A DNA stretch of 64,000 bases from Streptomyces sp. Je 1-369 (GCF_026810505.1 NZ_CP101750.1:186001-250000), one strand, 5' to 3'. Shown: positions 16,318 to 26,119, counted from the first letter of the stretch. Numbers and translations: made by a program. Notes: generated from the letters alone by a model not told the origin.

Positions 16318-17058
16318 TTACGGCTTGTGGGTTACCCAGAGCAGTTCGGCCGGCCAGCGGCGTGCCCAGTCCGGTGGGTCGGTTTCGTTGTAGCCGTTGC
16401 GTGTTCCGGGTCCGGGCCGCGGCTCGATGAGGTCGTCGATGATGAGACCCGCGCCGCGCAGGACCTTGACCCAGTCTCCGTAGGTGAGCTGATAGCTGGT
16501 CGCGCCGTCGCCTTCGGCGATGGTGTTCAGCCCGAAGTAGTCCTGCTGCAGCGTCGTGGTCACGCGGCCTGCGGCTTCGTCGTAGCAGGCTTCGAACCAT
16601 GGGCTGGCGACGTTGAACACCAGGCGCCCGCCCGGGCGCAAGACGCGTGCGGACTGCGGGACGGCCAGGTGCGGGGGTGCCCAGCTGAGCCCGCCGAAGT
16701 CGCAGAACACCAGGTCGAAGCTGGCGTCGGCGAAGGGAAGTTGTTCGGCGGCGCCTTGCACCAGCGGGTAGCGGTCCGTTCCCATCGCGCGGGTTGCCGC
16801 GACGAGTTGGGCTTCGGACAGGTCGAGCCCGACCACGGTGGCACCCTCGGCGGCGAGTGCCCTGGACCACTGGCCGGCGCCGCAGCCGAGTTCGAGGACG
16901 CGTTTGCCGGTGACGTCGCCCAGGGCGTGCAGGTGGGCGTCGGGGATGGAGTACATGCCCCACAGCCGTGGGGCGGCGCCGATGTGCGGGTCGTGCTTGT
17001 GCTGGTAGGCACTGCTGATCTGGTTCCAGAGGCGCCGGTTGGCGGGGATGCTGTCCAC
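16318..17058 (-). CDS. Class I SAM-dependent methyltransferase
   Basis: 246-residue Rossmann-fold methyltransferase. Motif I is VLELGCGAGQWS (about residue 53), followed by the acidic end of strand 2 GLDLSEAQL, motif post-I VQGAAEQLPFADASFDLVFC (in part) and the RVLRPGGRLVFNV strand. It resembles small-molecule methyltransferases of the Methyltransf_11/25 type; the substrate cannot be told. GTG start at 17058. Monocistronic, next to a dead transposase. Confidence 0.9.
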   Translation of the reverse strand: MDSIPANRRLWNQISSAYQHKHDPHIGAAPRLWGMYSIPDAHLHALGDVTGKRVLELGCGAGQWSRALAAEGATVVGLDLSEAQLVAATRAMGTDRYPLVQGAAEQLPFADASFDLVFCDFGGLSWAPPHLAVPQSARVLRPGGRLVFNVASPWFEACYDEAAGRVTTTLQQDYFGLNTIAEGDGATSYQLTYGDWVKVLRGAGLIIDDLIEPRPGPGTRNGYNETDPPDWARRWPAELLWVTHKP

Positions 17059-17432
17059 GTGCCGACTTCAGCACTGCCTGCCCGGGGCGGTCAACACGAT
17101 TGGAGCCCTGGCCATCCCCTGCCCGGGGAGCCGGCCGGCGCGCTGCCAGGCGGTGGACGGGGCGCCACGATCTGGACTGGCCTACCGGACGGCCGCCTGC
17201 TCGTGGACTTCCCGCTCGCTGATGCTCCCTACGCCCCCAGCTCGCCACACGTCGCGCATCCGCTTCGTTGACGGTCGACGACTCCGGCGCGGCACGAGGT
17301 GACTCTGCGCCGGCTGCCGTCGAGGCGTGAGAAGCGCCGGTGGGGCGCCGACCGGCGTGTGCGCGGTCGACGCCCCCCATGGGGTGTGGCGGGTCAGTCA
17401 GAGGTATCCCCTGCTCAGCGCGGTCGGAACGC
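17059..17432. other. Intergenic, nothing recognised
   Basis: Between the methyltransferase start and the protease stop, neither strand shows a protein-like frame, repeat or clear hairpin. Confidence 0.5.
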
Positions 17433-19037
17433 TCAGAACTGCAGGGCCCAGGACCCGATCGTCCCGGTGTCGTTGGCCCAGTTGTCGCTCACGCGCAGCT
17501 TCCAGGTGCCGTCGGCGGTCTCACTCGAGGCGTCGACGCGGTAGGTGGCCCGGACGTCGTCGGCGCTGTCGTTGCTGTCGTAGTTCTTCAGGAGGTAGAC
17601 GGTTCCGTCGGGCGCGACGAGTTCGACCTTCAGGTCGCCGCGGTAGGTGTGCCGGATGTCCACGGTCACGGAGAGGTCGGCGGGGGCGCTGCCGGTGACG
17701 CCAGTGACGGGGAGCGGCGATTCGCCGGTGGCGTTGTCGCGAACCGGGTAGTCGTCGGTGTTCTCGAACTTCTTGCCGGTGGGCGGGGTGCTGTCGCCGC
17801 CGCCCGTGTGCAGGAGCTTGTTCGGGGAGCCGGTACGCGGGTCGGTCACCTTGCCGGAGGTGGCGTCGGTGACCAGCTGGTCGCGGACCTGGGTGGGGGT
17901 CCACGTCGGGTGGGCGGCGAGCAGCAGGGCGGCGGCGCCCGCGACGTGCGGGGAGGCCATGGAGGTGCCGCTCATCGTCTGCGAGGCGCTGTCACCGGCG
18001 TTGGACGAGGAGACGATGCTGTCGCCGGGGGCGAAGATGTCCAGGCAGGAGCCGTAGTTGGAGCCCTGCCCGTTGGACCAGCCGGTGGCGCGGGCGTCCC
18101 GGCTGTTGGTGGCGCCCACCGTGATGGCCGACGGGGTGGAGGACGGGGAGTACGAGCACGAGTCGGCGTTGTTGTTCCCGGCCGCCACGACCCAGGTCAC
18201 CCCGGAGGATATGGAGGTGGCCACCGCGTCGTTGACGGACTGGGTCCTGCCGCCGCCGATGCTCATGTTGGCCACGGCCGGCTTGACCGCGTTCTTGGTG
18301 ACCCAGTCGATCCCGGCGAGGACCGGGGCCCAGGTGTCGCCCGAGGTGCCCTGACAGTTCAGCACGCGCACGCCGATCAGCTTGACGCCCTTGGCGACGC
18401 CGTACGCGCCGCCGCCGACGGTCCCGGCGACGTGCGTGCCATGGCCCTGGCAGTCGGAGGCGTTGGAGTCGTCGTCGATGAAGTCGTAGCCGCTCACCGC
18501 GCGGCCCCCGAAGTCGCGGTGGCCCATGCGGATTCCGGTGTCGACGATGTACGCGTTCACGCCCGAGGCGGTCGTGTCGTACGTGTAGCTCTTGTCGACC
18601 GGCAGGTCGCGCTGGTCGACGCGGTCCAGGCCCCAGGAGGGCGGGTTGGTCTGCGTGTCGACCGCGTAGGCCACGGCGTCGGCCTCCACGCGGGCCACCG
18701 TCGGGTCGGCGGCCAGTTCCTTGGCCTCGCCTTCCGTCATCCGCACGGCGAAGCCGCGCAAGGCGGCGGTGTAGGTGTAGCGCAGGCTTCCCGCGTGCTC
18801 CTTGGCCAGGGCCTTCGCGGAGGCGGGGATGTCGGCGCGGGCGACCGAGTTCTTGAAGGTGACGATGTACGAGCCGTTGACGGCGCCGGGACGGTCCGCC
18901 CCGACGATGCGGTCTTCGCCGCCGCCCGGCGGAACGGGAGCGGCGACGGCGCCGGAGGTCGCGGCAAATCCCGCTAGCAGGGCGGTACTTGCGCCGACGG
19001 CGAGTACGCGCCGGACGACGCGAGCATCGAACTTCAT
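17433..19037 (-). CDS. Secreted subtilisin-like serine protease with P domain
   Basis: 534-residue extracellular S8 peptidase. A signal peptide (residues 1-33, ending AVAA) is followed by an I9-type propeptide (about 55-127) and a catalytic domain with Asp166 (YIVDTGI), His199 (GHGTHVAG), the oxyanion Asn in AAGNNN and Ser359 (SGTSMASPH). A proprotein-convertase P domain fills about residues 415-534 (FENTDDYPV to IGSWALQF). The start ATG 19037 follows GAGGAGAACCC. The proteinase-K-like catalytic domain (SNASDCQGHGTH, CLDIFAPG) is typical of streptomycete exoproteases. Likely a nutrient-scavenging or developmental protease. Confidence 0.95.
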   Translation of the reverse strand: MKFDARVVRRVLAVGASTALLAGFAATSGAVAAPVPPGGGEDRIVGADRPGAVNGSYIVTFKNSVARADIPASAKALAKEHAGSLRYTYTAALRGFAVRMTEGEAKELAADPTVARVEADAVAYAVDTQTNPPSWGLDRVDQRDLPVDKSYTYDTTASGVNAYIVDTGIRMGHRDFGGRAVSGYDFIDDDSNASDCQGHGTHVAGTVGGGAYGVAKGVKLIGVRVLNCQGTSGDTWAPVLAGIDWVTKNAVKPAVANMSIGGGRTQSVNDAVATSISSGVTWVVAAGNNNADSCSYSPSSTPSAITVGATNSRDARATGWSNGQGSNYGSCLDIFAPGDSIVSSSNAGDSASQTMSGTSMASPHVAGAAALLLAAHPTWTPTQVRDQLVTDATSGKVTDPRTGSPNKLLHTGGGDSTPPTGKKFENTDDYPVRDNATGESPLPVTGVTGSAPADLSVTVDIRHTYRGDLKVELVAPDGTVYLLKNYDSNDSADDVRATYRVDASSETADGTWKLRVSDNWANDTGTIGSWALQF

Positions 19038-19478
19038 GGGTTCTCCTCGGGTACGGGTGGGGGCTCTGCACCACGTGGGGGGTGGTGGACATGTTGCGGC
19101 ATGCACATGACAGCGCCATGTATGCGGTCAGGACGCGGGGATGAGTGGGCCGGGGACCTGGACGTACGAAGTGGCGTCGTCGGACGGGGCAGAGCTTCGG
19201 TCACGCGGACGCGGCACAGCAATCCGTAGCGCTACCCAAAGAGTGGGGGCGGGGGGGAAGGAGCTGCGGTGCGGGCCTCTCGGCGTTCGGGTGGGCGGTC
19301 GGTCCGAATGCCGCTCTGACGGCGGGTGTCGGCATTCCGTAGGTGGTGGGCCCCTATTGCGACGTCGTACCAACGGCGGGTAGACCACGGTTCAACGAAC
19401 GCCGCGCACCTACGAGAAGCGTCCTCCTCGCCGAGGGCGGTTTGCCCGGGGTGACGACGGCAGGCGAGAGGCGGAACC
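19038..19478. other. Divergent intergenic region
   Basis: 441 bp between the protease start and the LAL regulator start. It must hold both promoters. No gene recognised on either strand; a G-run (gggggcgggggggaagg, 19246-19262) is present. Confidence 0.5.
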
Positions 19479-22400
19479 GTGACCCGACGTCCCTTCAACG
19501 CGGACCGTTCCTTCGTTCCGGGTCGTTCTCCCGATCCGGGGTGTTCTTACGATCCGGGGTGTTCTTACGATCCGGGGTGTTCTTTCGACCCGGGGTGTTC
19601 TTTCGACTCCGATTGGGACGTGGAGGCGGCTGCCGCCGAGGGCGGCGGTTCCGTCAGCCGGGCCGAGGCGACCCGACGTCTGCGGGACGCGCTGCGTGCG
19701 GGTCCGATCGTCGCAGTGGTGCGGGGAGAGTCCGGGACGGGCGTGTCCCGTCTGGTGGACGAGGTCCTTGCTGAGATGGAGTTCGCCGGGTGGACTCAGT
19801 TGCGCGGGACGTGCCGGGAGCCGAGAACGGCAGGTGTTGACGCTCCCAGCGAGGTCGACGCAGCCGCGCAGGTGGCTGCGGCGCCCGAAGTTCGGGGTGG
19901 CGGCGCGCCGACTCGTCCGCCCCTCTCCCCCGCCGCCGACGTCACGCACCTATCGTCCGTCCCGCCGGAGTCGGGGACGCGCACCTCCGTCACCGCGGTC
20001 GCCGCCCTCACAGAACCACCCGCAGAACCACCCGTCGCCGATGCCCTCGCCCCCATAGCGGACGCCCTCGCCGGGCTGCCGTGCCGTCCCGGCGATGCAG
20101 GGTGGTCCCTTCCCGCCGTCGCCGGGATCGTGGGACTCCTCGTACCGGAGTTGGCCGAGCAGTTGCCGGAGCCGCCCGCGGCTGCGGCCGACCCCGCGTC
20201 ACGGCGCGCGATGTTGCCGCGTGCCGTCGCGGCGTTGCTGGCGGGGCTGGGGGACGCCGTCCTGGTCGTGGAGGACGTCCACCACGCCGACCCCGCCACC
20301 CTCGCCCTGCTCCACCACCTGATGGACGTGATGCCGCCCCGCCTGCGACTCGTCGTCACCGAGGACGCCGCGCCCGGCCTGCCGCTCTTCGGGGTCGGCT
20401 TGGCGGTGCGGGCGCCGGTGGCCGAGATCGACGTCCGGCCCTGGACGTGCGGGGAGACGGAGGAGTTCGTACGCCGGTGGCTGTACGCCCACCGCCCGCA
20501 GTACGTCGCGGAGTTGCACGACTTGGTCGTCCTGGTGCACGAGTGGTCAGGCGGCTTCCTGGAGGTCGCCGAGGCCCTGTTGCGGGCCGCCGAAGAGCTG
20601 CTGTGTGCGCGGGTGGAGGAGGGCCGACGCGACCCCTTGGCCGCGGTCGTCAGCCGAAAGGTGCGGGACATCGGGAGCGCCGACCCGCCCATGACGCTGG
20701 GAGGAACAGGAGGAACAGGAGGAACAGGAGGAACGGGGGGAACGAGGGGAAACACCCGTCGGGTGAGCGACGCACCGCACGCGAGGGCCAAGGGAGCCAA
20801 CGGTGTAGACGCGTACGGCACACACCAAGAGCCGACCACCGCGGACCACATCGGCGCGATGGAGACAGCGCCGACACCCGCAACCGACAACGCACCGCTG
20901 CCGACCTCGGACTCCGTGCTCGCGGCCGTGCGGTCCGTGGGCGTTCCGCCCCCGCTCCGGCGCGACTTCGCACTGCGGTACGCCCGCCTCGACGACGACG
21001 CCCTGCGCATCGTCGAGGCGGCGGCCGTGCTCGGCCGCCCCGTGCCGGTCGCCGTGCTCGCCGAGGTGGGCGACGTCGCCCCCGACCGCGCCGGGGCGGC
21101 CGTGGAGACGTGCCTGCGAAGGGCCGTGCTGCGGGCCGACGGCCCCCGCCCCGTCTTCCGCCATCCGCTGGACCGCCGCGCGGCGCTGGCGCGCCTGCCC
21201 GGGCCCCGGCTGGCCCGGTTGAGTCTGCGCGCCGCGCGGGCCCTGCACCGGGGCGGTGACGGTCCGCTGCCGCTGGTCGACCTCGCCCGGCTGTACCAGG
21301 CGGCCGGGCGCGTACGCGAGGGGGTGCGCTGCCTCGTCGCCGCGGCCGACCGGGCTGCCACGGCCGGCGACTACTCCACCGCGACCAGCCTCTACACACG
21401 CGCCGTCGACGAGGACCCGCGCGCCGACGGCCGCATCCGCACCGCCGCGAAACTCGCGCGCACGGCCCAACTCGCCCGCGCCGACGGACGCGTGGTCGCC
21501 GCGGTACGGCGCGTACTCGACGAGGACGCCCCGCCGCCCCGGCTGCGCGGCGAGATCCGACTGCACCTGAGCGTCGTGCTCCGCAACCAGAGCGGAGGGG
21601 CGCTGGACAGCCTCAACGAGGTGGCCCGTGCCATACCCGACCTCGAGCTGACGGACCCGCAGACCGCCGCACGCGCCATGGCGGTTGCCGCCATCCCGTC
21701 CATCAAGGGCTGGCCCGTCGACCGTCATCTGCACTGGCTGGAGCGGTGCGAGGCACTCGACGGCCAGGTCACGGAGCCGGGTGCCCGCGCCGCCATCGCC
21801 GCGAACCGCGCGACCGCCCTGATGTTGCTCGGCGATCCCCGCGCCTGGGCCGCCGCGGACGCACTGCGCGGTCCGGCCGCGACCGCCATGGAAGCCGCGC
21901 ACCACGCGCGCGGCTGGACCAATCTGGCGCACGCGGCCACCGCACTCGGATACGACGCGCGGGCCCGCGAATTCCTCGCGCGGGCCGCCCACGGCCTCAC
22001 CGAGACCAGCAGCCCGTACCTGGAAGGGCTCACACAGACCGCCCAACTGGTCCTCGGCTGGCACGAGGGGCGCTGGGACGGCCTGCACGCCGCGGCCGAT
22101 CGCACCACCCGGCTCTACGCGGAGATACCCGACCTCACCGCCGAGGCCATGCTGGTCCGCGGGCTGACCGGGCTGCACGTCCTCGGCGACGTCCCGCAAG
22201 CCCGACGCGACCTGGCGGAGGCGGCCCGTACCACCCGTTACGACACCGGCGTCATCCTCACCGCCGCTGCCGCCGCCACCGCCCGCGTCCATCTGGAGGC
22301 GGGACGCCCCGGCCAGGCGTGCGAGGCGGTGGAGGAGACCTTGCACCGCCTGGAGCGCACCGGCGGCTGGGTATGGGCGGGCGAGGTGGCGCCCACCGCG

Positions 22401-23048
22401 GTGGAGGCGCTGTGCGGCAGCGGGCAGGGCGGGCGGGCCCGGCGGCTCGTCGCCGACTTCGACGCGGCGACGCAGCATCTGGACGCGCCCGCGGCCCGCG
22501 CCGCGCTGACCATGTGCCGGGCGCTGCTCGCCGACGCCGACGAGCGGCGGGACGAGGCCGTCGGCCTGTGGGAGGACGCGGAGCTGCGGTGGCGCGGGCT
22601 GGGTCGGCCCTTCGACGCCGCGAGGGCGGCCGAGGCTCGTGGGCGCTGCCTGCTCGACGTGCCCGGCGCGGCGCGCGACGTCGCTCTGGCGGCCGGTGTC
22701 ATCCAGGACGTCGTCGAGACCTACCGCGAACTGGGCGCGCGCTGGGACGTCGCGCGCTGTCAGCGGTTGCTGCGCCGCCACGACATCGTCACCACCCACC
22801 GCCGCGGCCGCCTCGGGTACGGCGATCAGCTCTCGCCCCGCGAGCAGGAGGTGGCTCAACTCGTCGTGCAGGGGCGGGCGAACCGGGAGATCGCCGAAAG
22901 CCTGGTGCTGTCGACCCGAACCGTCGAGCACCATGTGGCACGCATCATGCGGAAGTTGAACGTCGCGTCCCGGACCGGCATCGCCCTGGCCGGTCGTACG
23001 GGCGAGGGCAGCTTCTCTGCAGGAGTCATACGCTGGAACCAGCACTAG
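19479..23048 (+). CDS. Large LuxR family (LAL-type) transcriptional regulator
   Basis: 1189-residue regulator with an N-terminal AAA/STAND-type domain, long TPR-like helical middle and C-terminal LuxR HTH (LSPREQEVAQLVVQGRAN, STRTVEHHVARIMRKL). The P-loop reads GESGTGVS (83-90): Lys and Ser/Thr of Walker A are replaced by Val-Ser, so ATP binding is doubtful; Walker B VLVVEDVHHAD is conserved. Residues 18-45 are four DPGCS[Y/F] hexapeptides, and near residue 408 there is a GGTGGTGG run. GTG 19479 follows GAGAGG. The C-terminal 20 residues (after IALAGR) differ from usual LAL ends and stop at the edge of an IS element, which may have replaced the natural end. Targets unknown. Confidence 0.88.
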   Translation: MTRRPFNADRSFVPGRSPDPGCSYDPGCSYDPGCSFDPGCSFDSDWDVEAAAAEGGGSVSRAEATRRLRDALRAGPIVAVVRGESGTGVSRLVDEVLAEMEFAGWTQLRGTCREPRTAGVDAPSEVDAAAQVAAAPEVRGGGAPTRPPLSPAADVTHLSSVPPESGTRTSVTAVAALTEPPAEPPVADALAPIADALAGLPCRPGDAGWSLPAVAGIVGLLVPELAEQLPEPPAAAADPASRRAMLPRAVAALLAGLGDAVLVVEDVHHADPATLALLHHLMDVMPPRLRLVVTEDAAPGLPLFGVGLAVRAPVAEIDVRPWTCGETEEFVRRWLYAHRPQYVAELHDLVVLVHEWSGGFLEVAEALLRAAEELLCARVEEGRRDPLAAVVSRKVRDIGSADPPMTLGGTGGTGGTGGTGGTRGNTRRVSDAPHARAKGANGVDAYGTHQEPTTADHIGAMETAPTPATDNAPLPTSDSVLAAVRSVGVPPPLRRDFALRYARLDDDALRIVEAAAVLGRPVPVAVLAEVGDVAPDRAGAAVETCLRRAVLRADGPRPVFRHPLDRRAALARLPGPRLARLSLRAARALHRGGDGPLPLVDLARLYQAAGRVREGVRCLVAAADRAATAGDYSTATSLYTRAVDEDPRADGRIRTAAKLARTAQLARADGRVVAAVRRVLDEDAPPPRLRGEIRLHLSVVLRNQSGGALDSLNEVARAIPDLELTDPQTAARAMAVAAIPSIKGWPVDRHLHWLERCEALDGQVTEPGARAAIAANRATALMLLGDPRAWAAADALRGPAATAMEAAHHARGWTNLAHAATALGYDARAREFLARAAHGLTETSSPYLEGLTQTAQLVLGWHEGRWDGLHAAADRTTRLYAEIPDLTAEAMLVRGLTGLHVLGDVPQARRDLAEAARTTRYDTGVILTAAAAATARVHLEAGRPGQACEAVEETLHRLERTGGWVWAGEVAPTAVEALCGSGQGGRARRLVADFDAATQHLDAPAARAALTMCRALLADADERRDEAVGLWEDAELRWRGLGRPFDAARAAEARGRCLLDVPGAARDVALAAGVIQDVVETYRELGARWDVARCQRLLRRHDIVTTHRRGRLGYGDQLSPREQEVAQLVVQGRANREIAESLVLSTRTVEHHVARIMRKLNVASRTGIALAGRTGEGSFSAGVIRWNQH

Positions 23049-23738
23049 GGCGGGTATCGGAAGGGGATCTTGAGCTGAGATGATCTTCTTCTGTGGCGCG
23101 TGGAGAACTGACGGGTACGCAGTGGGCCTGCCCGGAAACGCTGTTGCCCAGAGGTAAGAAGTTGGGCCGTCCGCCGACATGGACCAGGCGGCAGCTGATC
23201 GACGGCATACGGTTCCGCACCCGCGCCGGCGTACCGTGGCGGGACGTACCGGAGCGGTACGGACCCTGGGCCCGGGTGTACGACCTCTTCCGCCGCCGGC
23301 AGCGGGTCGGGACCTGGCAGCAGATCTTTGCGGAGCTGCAGGCCCAGGCCGACGCCGAGAAGCTCATCACCTGGGACCTCAGCATCGACTCCACCGTGTG
23401 CCGGGCCCACCGGCACGCCGCAGGAGCACGGAAAAAGGGGACCTGCAGAAGGAACCGTCCGGCGGTGTCGCCGTCGAGCCGGACGGCCACGGCCTCGGCC
23501 GCTCGCGCGGCGGCCTGACAACCAAGCTGCACCTGGCCGTCGCGCAGGGCCAGAAGCCGATGTCCATCGTGATCACCGCTGGACAGCGCGGTGACTCCCC
23601 GCAGTTCGAGCCCGTCCTGAAGAAGGTCTGTGTCGCCCGCCCGGGGGCCGGGCGTCCGCGGACCCGGCCCGACCGGGTCCGCGCCGACAAGGCATACGCC
23701 TCCCGCAAGAACCGCGCCTACCTGATCTTTCGTGTGAG
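23049..23738 (+). mobile_element. 3'-truncated IS5-family insertion sequence
   Basis: An IS of the two-frame IS427-like type begins just after the LAL stop, with its transposase start at 23093, and ends abruptly about 23730 inside the DDE domain, where unrelated sequence at the 3' end of the VOC gene starts. The right half and right terminal repeat are missing. The exact left end was not determined; the GGGCGGGTATCGG stretch at 23048 is a candidate terminal repeat. Confidence 0.7.
23093..23735 (+). pseudogene. IS5-family transposase (frameshifted, truncated)
   Basis: Frame 1 (GTG 23093 to 23518) encodes the N-terminal part: LTGTQWACPETLLP, RRQLIDGIRFRTRAGVPWRD and WDLSIDSTVCRAHRHAAGARKK. After a -1 shift at A-AAA-AAG (23431-23437) frame 2 continues GDLQKEPSGGVAVEPDGHGL, GRSRGGLTTKLHLAV and RPDRVRADKAYASRKNRAYL, then breaks off. 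The shift lies where IS427-type elements use programmed frameshifting, so it is probably natural, but the truncation removes the rest of the catalytic domain, so no active enzyme can be made. Confidence 0.75.
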
Positions 23739-23740
23739 CC

Positions 23741-24124
23741 TCAGGAAGACATCGCAGCGCGGTCAGACTCACTACGGAGAACACAGAACTCGTTGCCTTC
23801 AGGGTCTGTGAGGACGGCCCAGCCCGCGCCATCGGGTTCTCGGCGATCGGCGACGAGGACGGCTCCGAGGCTCAGCAGCCGTTTGACTTCCTCCTCGCGC
23901 GAGGTCTTCGGGCGCAGGCACAGGTGGACCCGGTTCTTGACTGTTTTCGGCTCCGGCACCTGGTTGAAGTGCAGCAGTGGGCCCTCCGGCAACATCACGT
24001 CAATCTCCGGATCGCCCGGCTTGTCCTCTGGATGCAGGGGACAACCGGTCACCTCGCTCCAGAAACGAGCCAGCTCATAGGCATCTGCACAGTCGATCGC
24101 CACGTTCTGCAACACCGAAACCAT
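23741..24124 (-). CDS. VOC family (glyoxalase/bleomycin-resistance-like) protein
   Basis: 127-residue vicinal-oxygen-chelate fold protein: NVAIDCADAYELARFWSEVTG is the first beta-alpha unit (in part), LHFNQVPEPKTVKNRVHLCL the second half with the metal-ligand-like His, and VLTDPEGNEFCVL the end strand. It is of the short glyoxalase-like-domain type common in Streptomyces, substrate unknown. Its stop at 23741 abuts the truncated IS, so its downstream region was rearranged, but the coding part looks complete. Confidence 0.88.
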   Translation of the reverse strand: MVSVLQNVAIDCADAYELARFWSEVTGCPLHPEDKPGDPEIDVMLPEGPLLHFNQVPEPKTVKNRVHLCLRPKTSREEEVKRLLSLGAVLVADRREPDGAGWAVLTDPEGNEFCVLRSESDRAAMSS

Positions 24125-24318
24125 GCATGTCAGCCTGCCCCAACACCGGCATACCGATCAAGGTCCGGTATCTCACAGCACCAGCAATTTCGGCACACGC
24201 CCTAGGCGGGGAAGTCGTAGAACACCAGCAGTCGGCCTCACCATCGACGATCTTTGTCGGCCGTGCGGCCCTGGTGGAGGGCCACAACTGGGGCCGGGGC
24301 TGAACCGATCCGCCCCGT

Positions 24319-25146
24319 TCACGACGTTCCACTCCTCGCCCGGTGGGGCTTCAACAAGTGCTCCCAGCCGCGCCGGAGCGCCTCCCATTCTTCTTCGCAC
24401 CCTTCACTCCGATCCCGGGTGAGGATCGTGCCGTCGACCAGGCGCTCGTGGATCTTGGGGCGGGCCCCGTACAGCCAGCACCGATAGTTGGCGGCGCGGG
24501 CCGCATCCGGGGAGTGCTCGTCGGAGAAGTCGATGTCCGAGGGGTCGTCGTCCGCCGCGTACAGCCGGTAGGTGTCGGCCACGGCGGCGAGATGCCGCTG
24601 CCCGCGCGCGCCCTGCCGTATGAGCTGGTGCGCGGCGAACTGATCGGCCACATCCTCCTCCCGCCCGACGAAAGGCAGTTCCCACTTGTCGATCAGCGCG
24701 TGCGCGCCCTCGTGGTACAGCGTCTCGCGCAGCGCACCCTCGACCCGCTCGTCGAGATCCGACCGGACTTCGCCGCCGAGCAATTCGCGCGTCTCGGCGA
24801 CGAACTCGTAGCAGACGACGATCTGCCCCGTCTCCGGGTCGTACTCGGCCTCGGCGTCCTTGCAGGATCTGGCCGTCATCCTCACGCCTCCGGGCAGCCG
24901 CACCTGCTCGGCCAGCGACCTTCGCACCTCTTCCAGGACGCGCCGCTCGCGCAGGAACTCAGCCTCCACACCGCTCCCCCGTTTCGGTGCCTCATACGAG
25001 ATGCCCCACTTGGCAGGCTCGGCGGCCGGGAGAGCGTCGGGGGTGCACGCCGCCAACACGCCGACGGTGGCCACCACGCCAACCAGTGCGACCGGCCCAG
25101 GAACCCGGCGCCGCGACGCCGACGGACAACGGAAGAAAAATGTCAT
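24319..25146 (-). CDS. DUF4344-like putative metallopeptidase, lipoprotein
   Basis: 275-residue exported protein. A signal peptide with lipobox LAAC is seen around residue 30, so it is predicted to be membrane-anchored outside the cell. The HEXXH zinc motif is HEGAH in LYHEGAHALID, with a downstream Glu/Asp region REEDVADQFAAHQL, as in DUF4344 putative metallopeptidases. Length and the pattern (YDPETGQIVVCYEFV before the zinc site) also fit. ATG 25146 is chosen because GGGAG lies 10 nt upstream; the ATG at 25155 is too close to it. Substrate unknown. Confidence 0.82.
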   Translation of the reverse strand: MTFFFRCPSASRRRVPGPVALVGVVATVGVLAACTPDALPAAEPAKWGISYEAPKRGSGVEAEFLRERRVLEEVRRSLAEQVRLPGGVRMTARSCKDAEAEYDPETGQIVVCYEFVAETRELLGGEVRSDLDERVEGALRETLYHEGAHALIDKWELPFVGREEDVADQFAAHQLIRQGARGQRHLAAVADTYRLYAADDDPSDIDFSDEHSPDAARAANYRCWLYGARPKIHERLVDGTILTRDRSEGCEEEWEALRRGWEHLLKPHRARSGTS

Positions 25147-25599
25147 ACGTGACATTCTCCCGTCCCGATTCCACCGTGCGGTGGGCCACTGTCCACGAGC
25201 CGGTCGACGAAGACCAAGTACTGCTCGGGCCCGTCGCCGGCTCACCCGCCTCCGGTATCCGCCGCGCCGCTCGTGCAGCGCAGACTCGCGCGTGGCCTGC
25301 TACGGGAACGTGAGATCTGCAAGGAGCCGACCACAGGCTTCCGGATGCCCGTCTCGGACACCCCAGTGGCGGCGACCTACTGGGCAAAAACGCGGATCCA
25401 CCGTCCGTCGGCCACCACTCCGAGAGCGGCTGGAGCCATTCCTTGTCCCAGCAACTGCAAGCGACCTCATTCCCGCGGCCCGGAGAAACGCATCAGAAAC
25501 CTGGACATTCGCTCGCTGTTCGAGAGCACGCGGTAGGTCTGTAACTCGTCGGACTGGCCGCACTGGACGGTGGTGATTGGCCTGGCTCGTCCATCGCTC
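25147..25599. other. Intergenic, nothing recognised
   Basis: No convincing gene, repeat or RNA in this stretch between the lipoprotein start and the MmyB-type remnant; its right end may hold decayed C-terminal sequence of that remnant. Confidence 0.45.
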
Positions 25600-26045
25600 G
25601 AGCGGTACTTCCTCGTACCTCCTCGATCGGTTCATCGGAGGCTTCGGTTCGCATCACCTGTGTGCCCACAACGATCAGCAGCGTGAGCTTCTCGGCGGTG
25701 TCGGTCCCGGCGCGTGGCGTGAACCAAAGCAGCCGCTGGCGGCTGTCCTCACCGAAAAGGCTGAAGCAGTTGAGGTCGAGCATCCCAAAGTGGGGTGAAC
25801 GATCCGCTTGCGCTCGTCTCTGCGCACCTCCACATCTTGGTCGGCCCGAAGCGCCTGAAACTCCGGTCACTGCTGCAGCCACTCGTCCAACAGCTTGGTC
25901 GCTTCGGCGTCGCCCGGGCTGCGACGCCCGACTGCCGCGCGCAGGTCGGCAACGAACGAGCGTGACGGCGGGTCGAGGTCCTCCTGCGGATAGCCCTGTC
26001 GCGAGGCCGGGTCGGTGAACCGTCGGCAGATGAAGCTCGCCGCGC
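25600..26045 (-). pseudogene. MmyB-type regulator remnant (ligand-binding domain)
   Basis: The minus strand encodes most of the MmyB-like ligand-binding domain in pieces: FTDPASRQGYPQEDLDP, SFVADLRAAVGRRSPGDAEA, LLDEWLQQ, an in-frame TGA near 25866, PEFQALRADQDVEVRRDE, KRIVHPTLG, a one-base frameshift near 25785, then MLDLNCFSLFGEDSRQRLLW and FTPRAGTDTAEKLTLL. The N-terminal XRE helix-turn-helix is missing. Two disabling mutations and the truncation mark a dead regulator gene. Confidence 0.7.
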
Positions 26046-26119
26046 GGCCGTGGTGCCTGGACGGCGTCCGTCCGGATCGGCCGGCGCTTCCATGACCCGC
26101 ACCACATCCATCGGGACGG

